Made by a program: the position numbers and the translations under genes. Of a stretch of DNA of 64,000 nt, positions 59,248 to 64,000 are shown piece by piece (the first letter of the stretch is position 1; each line of letters begins with the position of its first letter). Under the pieces are notes generated by a model, which saw nothing but the letters and a program-made list of their open reading frames with translations, was not told where the DNA came from and searched no databases. Source of the stretch: Excoecaria cochinchinensis (lineage: Eukaryota > Streptophyta > Magnoliopsida > Malpighiales > Euphorbiaceae); the NCBI GenBank assembly GCA_947683425.1, contig CANTUQ010000007.1:248001-312000 (forward strand), in the 5' to 3' direction.

Positions 59248-60103
59248 TTAGTAGAGAGATGGTCAACTAATATCACTGATTGCAGGTGCAGGTGGCACTG
59301 AATTAAGCCTAGAAGGCAAAGTTTCAACTGGTGTACATCCGAGTTAACTGAAATCTACATGTATATATCAAATGGTAGCGAAAGAAAAATACCACTCAAA
59401 GCTATAGCACAGTATTGTTATCAGTCGTTGTAAATGTAATTGACAAAACAGATGTTGTAAATGTAATTGAAGTTGAACAAATGAAGAATTCTATTACATC
59501 CAATGTGAATAGCATAAAATAGCCAACATTTTATTGCCTAACATTAATTTTGCCTTCTAATAGATTCAAGGCTGTAATACAATTGTAACAATGGCATAGG
59601 ACCATCATCCAGAAGGACCCCCCACACTTATGACCATTTCAGCACTCTGATCAGTAAATAATTCACTCCAGCTAGACCACTAATTGCTCTTTGTATCAAA
59701 GAATTAAGTATGAAATCTAGCACATAAGGTTTTTACTGTAACCTTCTAGTATTTAAATAAATAACAATGAAAGTAAATTGAATACCTATACCTCCAAGTA
59801 TTATCCTACGATTTTTGGTTCGGCCGGTGCACACTTTTGCAGTGTGTCTAGTGCTATCCTGCAGGCACCAGAGACTTGCATAAAAGCATATCCGAAATTC
59901 CTTCCTAACAAGTAGACCTTGGACCTCCATCTAGCACAGCAATTCCTTTCATAAAAAGGAAGATTCCACTAAACAAGTCCAGCTCCTTTTGCGTTTATAA
60001 ATATGTACAGACAAGAATAGACCAGGTTACAGATGTGTGTGGGGGGGTTGGCGGGCTGTTTTGTGGTGGTGGTTTGGATGTGGTTTCATTTCAGGCCAAA
60101 CAG
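59248..60103. other. Tail-to-tail spacer, LRR kinase / EXO70
   Basis: Converging 3' flanks. A 16-nt word TTGTAAATGTAATTGA-like occurs twice around 59430 and 59456. A GT-rich patch near 60036-60080 adjoins the EXO70 stop. I see no gene. Confidence 0.5.
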
Positions 60104-62155
60104 TCAAACAACTGCAGATGCTGTACGACGAAGATCGGCTACCCCATTGTTTAATTTGTCACTAGACTGCCTTACTTTGAAACTTCCATATCTTCCTGGC
60201 TTTGGTTGAAATAGAGAGGCAAGCATTTGCTCCAAAATCTGCACCGAGTATTTTGCACATTTACTGGAACTTCCTTCCTGCTCAACCAAGGGTCCATAGT
60301 TCTGCATATAACTTCGATAAACAGGCACAACTGCCTGCACTATTAACTGGCATGTCTTCTCCCTGAGATCTCGCTCTGGCACAACCCAATTAGACTGCTT
60401 CTTGTGCATTTCATCAAAGGCTTCATTAAAAGATTTCAGCCTTTTCTTAACAAGATCACGGGCAGTGGCGCGCCCCCCTGAGAAAAGAATGAGCCCTTCC
60501 CGACTTAAATGGCCTGGAAGCTTCCCCCAACTGTCCCTCAAGAACATTGTAGCAAAGAAATCCTTGTATTGTTCATGTTCTCTTAACCAAGAGTCCCCCA
60601 GGAGATCCCCAAGTTTCGTTCCTTTTAAGTGCTTGTACAGATGATAGTGATTGTTCATAGCAAAAAGGTTGGATAGGATACGATCTTCATAGGCTTTAGT
60701 CCATGTCTCCAAATTGAGCTCAATGCCTTTGATTACATTCAGCACCTCAGTTATCAATAGCCTCTCCTGAAACTTCTCGTGCTTCCAACTTCGATGAATA
60801 ATTAGAACCTGAGTCAGAATAGATTTATAGTCATCCCCAAGCAGCTTATTACAGTAATCTGTAATGAAGCTCACTAGTCTTGGAACACCCCCATCTGGAG
60901 GAGGGGGAATTTGCCTCTGCAACTCCACCTGAACCAAAAGCTCCCAGAAAATCTCAGATGCCCCATCAATCACTCTCTTAATGAGATCCCTTGTAAGGTT
61001 TTGAATTTCAATACAGGCAGCGCCACCGAAAAGCCTGTTAAAATCTAGTCTTAACTTGTTCAGAGATGCAAATATATCCAACAACTTTAAAAGCTTGATC
61101 GGGTCTTTTTTACTTTCTGTAACAGTCTTTCCAAATTGAAGAAATGCAAGAATACCTGCTTGAGCAGCTATTTTGGCAAAGCATCCCATCCACACATCCA
61201 ATCCAATCGTCTCAAAAACATCATTACAAAGCTTATACTCTGCTTCGAACAAATGCTTCACTGCAAACTCTAAATGCTTGCCCCACTGAGCTATATACCC
61301 CTCTATGCTTTGCACATCATTAAATTCAGCTATCGAGATCTCAAGATAATCCAAATCAAGAGCCTGCAAACTAGCTCTCACATTTGAACCACGAACTTCT
61401 ACATAGATGGATATGCACTTTTCAAGTCTATTATTCGCAATCAACCTCCCAAGAATGACTTGCAACTTCTGAATAACTGTCACAGGCAATGGTGATGGTG
61501 CAATAACTGCCTGCTGGCCCAATGATGTAGATGAAGCCATAGGAAGTGGCACACTGTGTTCTGTCAGGAGCCGCCGGAATTCACCTTCCAATTTATCTAA
61601 TGCAGCATCTAAAAGTCCGCCATCAAGGCGAGCCTTTTGATCATCGTTCTGCAATTCCCTAAGACTCTTCAATGACTTCTTCAAATTCGAAAGATATAGC
61701 TCATCAGCCACTCTATTGTCCTCCAAATACTCAACTATGTCCTCTAACCACTGAATTGCCAATCCACAATTATCTCCCAGAAACCTCAATGCCTCTTCAA
61801 GACGCTTTAATACAGACAAATAACCCGGCAGATCATTCTTTGGATCTGACAGAAGCGATTTTTCGAGCCCATGAACCGCATCAAAAACCTTAAGCACTGC
61901 AGCGGCAGGGCCAACAGCACGGTTAATATGGCCACCAACAGCAGCAAGAGCTTCCTTATCGGCACGAATGGGGCGCACAGCTGCTTCAAGAGAAGGCAAT
62001 CTCTGGTGAATCTCATCCAATCTAGGCCCTGCTTTCTCAAGAGCAGACCCCAAAGCTCTTGATTTATCCAAGCTTAGCTTCAATGACTTTCTTGCAGCTA
62101 TCAACTTCCGAATCCTTTCTTCCTCGTTAGCATTATCCCCAACAGAATCCCCCAT
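60104..62155 (-). CDS. Exocyst subunit EXO70 (probably G-clade)
   Basis: An intronless 683-residue EXO70 protein. EXO70 subunits help tether secretory vesicles to the plasma membrane through phosphoinositide binding, as part of the octameric exocyst. The N-terminal coiled-coil part reads IRKLIAARKSLKLSLDKSRA, EIHQRLPSLEAAVRPIRADK and GGHINRAVGPAAAVLKVFDA; I associate this version with the EXO70G clade, but that is from memory. The C-terminal Exo70 domain (about residues 280-660) includes FNRLFGG, IKGIELNLETWTKAYEDRIL, NLFAMNNHYHLYKHLKGTKL, FLRDSWGKLPGHLSREGLIL and a basic KPGRYGSFKVRQSS tail. Single-exon genes are common among plant EXO70 members outside the A clade. The start is the first Met of the open frame. 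It appears complete. Confidence 0.92.
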   Translation of the reverse strand: MGDSVGDNANEEERIRKLIAARKSLKLSLDKSRALGSALEKAGPRLDEIHQRLPSLEAAVRPIRADKEALAAVGGHINRAVGPAAAVLKVFDAVHGLEKSLLSDPKNDLPGYLSVLKRLEEALRFLGDNCGLAIQWLEDIVEYLEDNRVADELYLSNLKKSLKSLRELQNDDQKARLDGGLLDAALDKLEGEFRRLLTEHSVPLPMASSTSLGQQAVIAPSPLPVTVIQKLQVILGRLIANNRLEKCISIYVEVRGSNVRASLQALDLDYLEISIAEFNDVQSIEGYIAQWGKHLEFAVKHLFEAEYKLCNDVFETIGLDVWMGCFAKIAAQAGILAFLQFGKTVTESKKDPIKLLKLLDIFASLNKLRLDFNRLFGGAACIEIQNLTRDLIKRVIDGASEIFWELLVQVELQRQIPPPPDGGVPRLVSFITDYCNKLLGDDYKSILTQVLIIHRSWKHEKFQERLLITEVLNVIKGIELNLETWTKAYEDRILSNLFAMNNHYHLYKHLKGTKLGDLLGDSWLREHEQYKDFFATMFLRDSWGKLPGHLSREGLILFSGGRATARDLVKKRLKSFNEAFDEMHKKQSNWVVPERDLREKTCQLIVQAVVPVYRSYMQNYGPLVEQEGSSSKCAKYSVQILEQMLASLFQPKPGRYGSFKVRQSSDKLNNGVADLRRTASAVV

Positions 62156-64000
62156 TCCAACCCGTAAATGCTTGCCTCCAAAAGTCAGAGCTTTCTGCTA
62201 GAATCTAACTCAATTGAGAATAGTCTTGGCCCAGAAATTAATGGTTGAATCAAGATTTGATTTTTCTAATCAACGAACGATCCTATGATCTAGCCCTTCG
62301 ATTTATCAAAATAATCTCTTCACATCAACCTGGACTGGTATAAGAACAAATCCTCATGTCTATGCTATTGACAACTACTTTCACCAAATCAAACCAAACC
62401 CAACAAGCAAACACAAACTGATGCTAAAATCCGCAGCTACCAAAGTCAGGATTTTATTGAGACGGATGGGAAAAGGCAAAAGAAGTGAGAGAAAACTCGC
62501 AAGTCAATAAAAGTTGAGAGCTTTAACTTAATAGCTTGAAAGAGCAAATCGACACAGCAAGAGTGAAAAAGCAACCAAGATGGAAAGAAGAAGATGAACA
62601 GAGAAAGAATCTGAATGGGAGTGTTAAGGATTCAGATAGAGAGAGAAAGAAAAACCCTAAAATCTCAAGAGAGAGAGAATTTTAGAGCTGTTTTTTTGCA
62701 TTTTGTGAGCAAAATGGCGAAGTGGTTGACAGTAAGGCAAAAGCTTCGGTCCTCGATTTCTTTCCACTAGGTTGTACTTAGAAAAACTTTTCTTTTGTTT
62801 TTTTTTAATACACTTCTACGATTGCATCTGAAGAATTATTTTTTATTTTTCTGAACTTTCGGATTTACTGATCTGATGTGTTCCTTAACAAGAAAGAAGT
62901 TCATTAATTAATTTTGGAAAACAGAAAGAGAATACAGAAAAATTGAAAACTAAAATTAAATTATTAGAAATTTCTTAATTATTAGGTGATTTTTCGTATA
63001 ATATACAGCTGTAATCAGGTTTTGCTATACACGTAATTTTCATGCATAAAATAGTTATTATAAAATAATGACACTTATAGATAGTATTTTCCTAAATTGG
63101 AAACTGTACAGAAAAATGTCTATAAATAATCAGTTGTTTGAGGAGTAAAATTACTTTTTATTACAATTTACCTTATAAGAACAGGTCATCTAAACTGTAG
63201 TGTTTTCTCAAATTTCATCTTAAAATTTACTTTTTTTTACAAAATAACATTAATCTCTAATATTATATAAAATTTCATAATGATCAGTAATTTAGTATAT
63301 ATTTATTTAAAAAATATATATATTTAGCATTTATTTTTCTCCTTCCAACTATAAATTTTTAGTTCTATCCTTGCAAAATATAATATCAGTTTTGCAAGTG
63401 TAATTTTATCCTTGCAAAGCCAATTTATCTTAAATTAAATTAACATACAATTTTTAATTTTTATTGCACTTCTGATTTCTTCCTTTAGTTTCGAGAATTT
63501 TTGCTCTATTGTTGCATAGTTTTTTAAAAAAATATTGAGAGAAAATTAGTTACAAACTTAAAAATAATATGCTAATTTAATATGGAGAAATAAACATTTG
63601 AAGGATTGCATTTTGGTTAGTTTAAAGGACAGTTGAGAGGTAAAAGGTGAGATGAAATCATTATAAGCGCAGAACTTATAATTCTTATGTTTATTATGTG
63701 AGGTGATGATTGGTGAAATGAGTTCGACAAAATTCATGAATAAAGACCGATACTTGGCTAGAAAGTTGTAGAATTTTCAATCTCTACAGAAGGAAATGCC
63801 ATTGAGTTTTGAGATATTCTTTTCAATTGCGAATGTGTTGCCTAAGCCCAACAACATTGAAAATGTTATAGGCCCAAATTAATTGGAAGCAGAAGCCTTA
63901 AATGATAAGGAGAACCAATAAAACAAAAATGTTTATTAACGGGTGGCCCACTACAGATTCACATCCCCAACAGTTTGATTGCTCACACGGGCCCTAGCGC
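62156..64000. other. 5' flank of EXO70 and terminal spacer
   Basis: The first ~550 bp, in minus-strand sense, are pyrimidine-rich (TCTCTCTCTC runs near 62635-62685) and look like the EXO70 leader and promoter. The remainder to the window edge is AT-rich. TCCTTGCAAA-type words recur near 63370-63420 without a definable element. No gene is supported. Confidence 0.5.

Noticed and set aside
1..64000. tRNA, rRNA, known miRNA precursors, CRISPR arrays and viral genes
   Set aside because: I scanned by eye for B-box-like GGTTCGA words, familiar plant miRNA sequences and spaced direct repeats and found none that held up; a dedicated search (tRNAscan, Rfam) would be decisive.

Overview
The window is nuclear DNA from a flowering plant, most likely a eudicot. 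Genes are split by short AT-rich GT-AG introns, the spacers are very AT-rich, and the protein families are plant-specific (DUF761, OXS3-like, LRR-XII receptor kinase, PPR-CBS fusion). I cannot name the species. There is no prokaryotic or organellar signature, no CRISPR array and no tRNA or rRNA gene that I could recognise.

Thirteen protein-coding genes are supported. From left to right: the 3' part of a plasma-membrane H+-ATPase (+, cut by the window edge); a 13-exon CENP-O kinetochore gene (-); an intronless SAGA subunit Ada1/Tad1-like gene (+); a RING-H2 E3 ligase of the JUL1/MBR type (-); a calmodulin-binding-domain protein (+); a small DUF761 protein (-); a 12-exon PPR-CBS protein, CBSPPR1 (-); an intronless plastid-type FAD amine-oxidase-like protein (-); coatomer beta subunit (+); a PTRHD1-type peptidyl-tRNA hydrolase II family protein (-); an OXS3-like protein (-); a non-RD LRR receptor kinase of the At3g47570/EFR type (+); and an intronless EXO70 exocyst subunit (-). 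Exon joins were derived by hand from splice sites, and the reading frame closes in every case.

The spacers hold the mobile DNA. Two related ~1 kb non-autonomous hAT elements with 8-bp target duplications sit in intron 10 and in the 5' flank of CBSPPR1, in opposite orientations. A 189-bp hAT MITE lies at 24.2 kb. A 745-bp PIF/Harbinger-like MITE with TAA target duplication at 25.4 kb has captured or expanded a 377-bp CCA/CCG triplet array. A 498-bp solo LTR with a perfect 5-bp target duplication lies at 53.5 kb, apparently nested in an older hAT-like relic. The 14.4-19.25 kb interval is strikingly gene-poor.

The genes do not form one pathway; they are housekeeping and signalling genes (proton pumping, kinetochore, SAGA, COPI, exocyst, ubiquitination, Ca2+ signalling, immunity). 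Their order is informative. From memory, homologs of many of them cluster in three Arabidopsis segments (about At5g10650-10710, At4g31440-31540 and At2g24520-24550), so the window looks like a less-fractionated ancestral block. I found no convincing novel biological system. The most interesting signals are the paired hAT copies around CBSPPR1, the triplet-bearing MITE, the solo LTR, a 7-residue uORF ending 3 nt before the ADA1 start, and an immediate stop created if the last H+-ATPase intron is retained.
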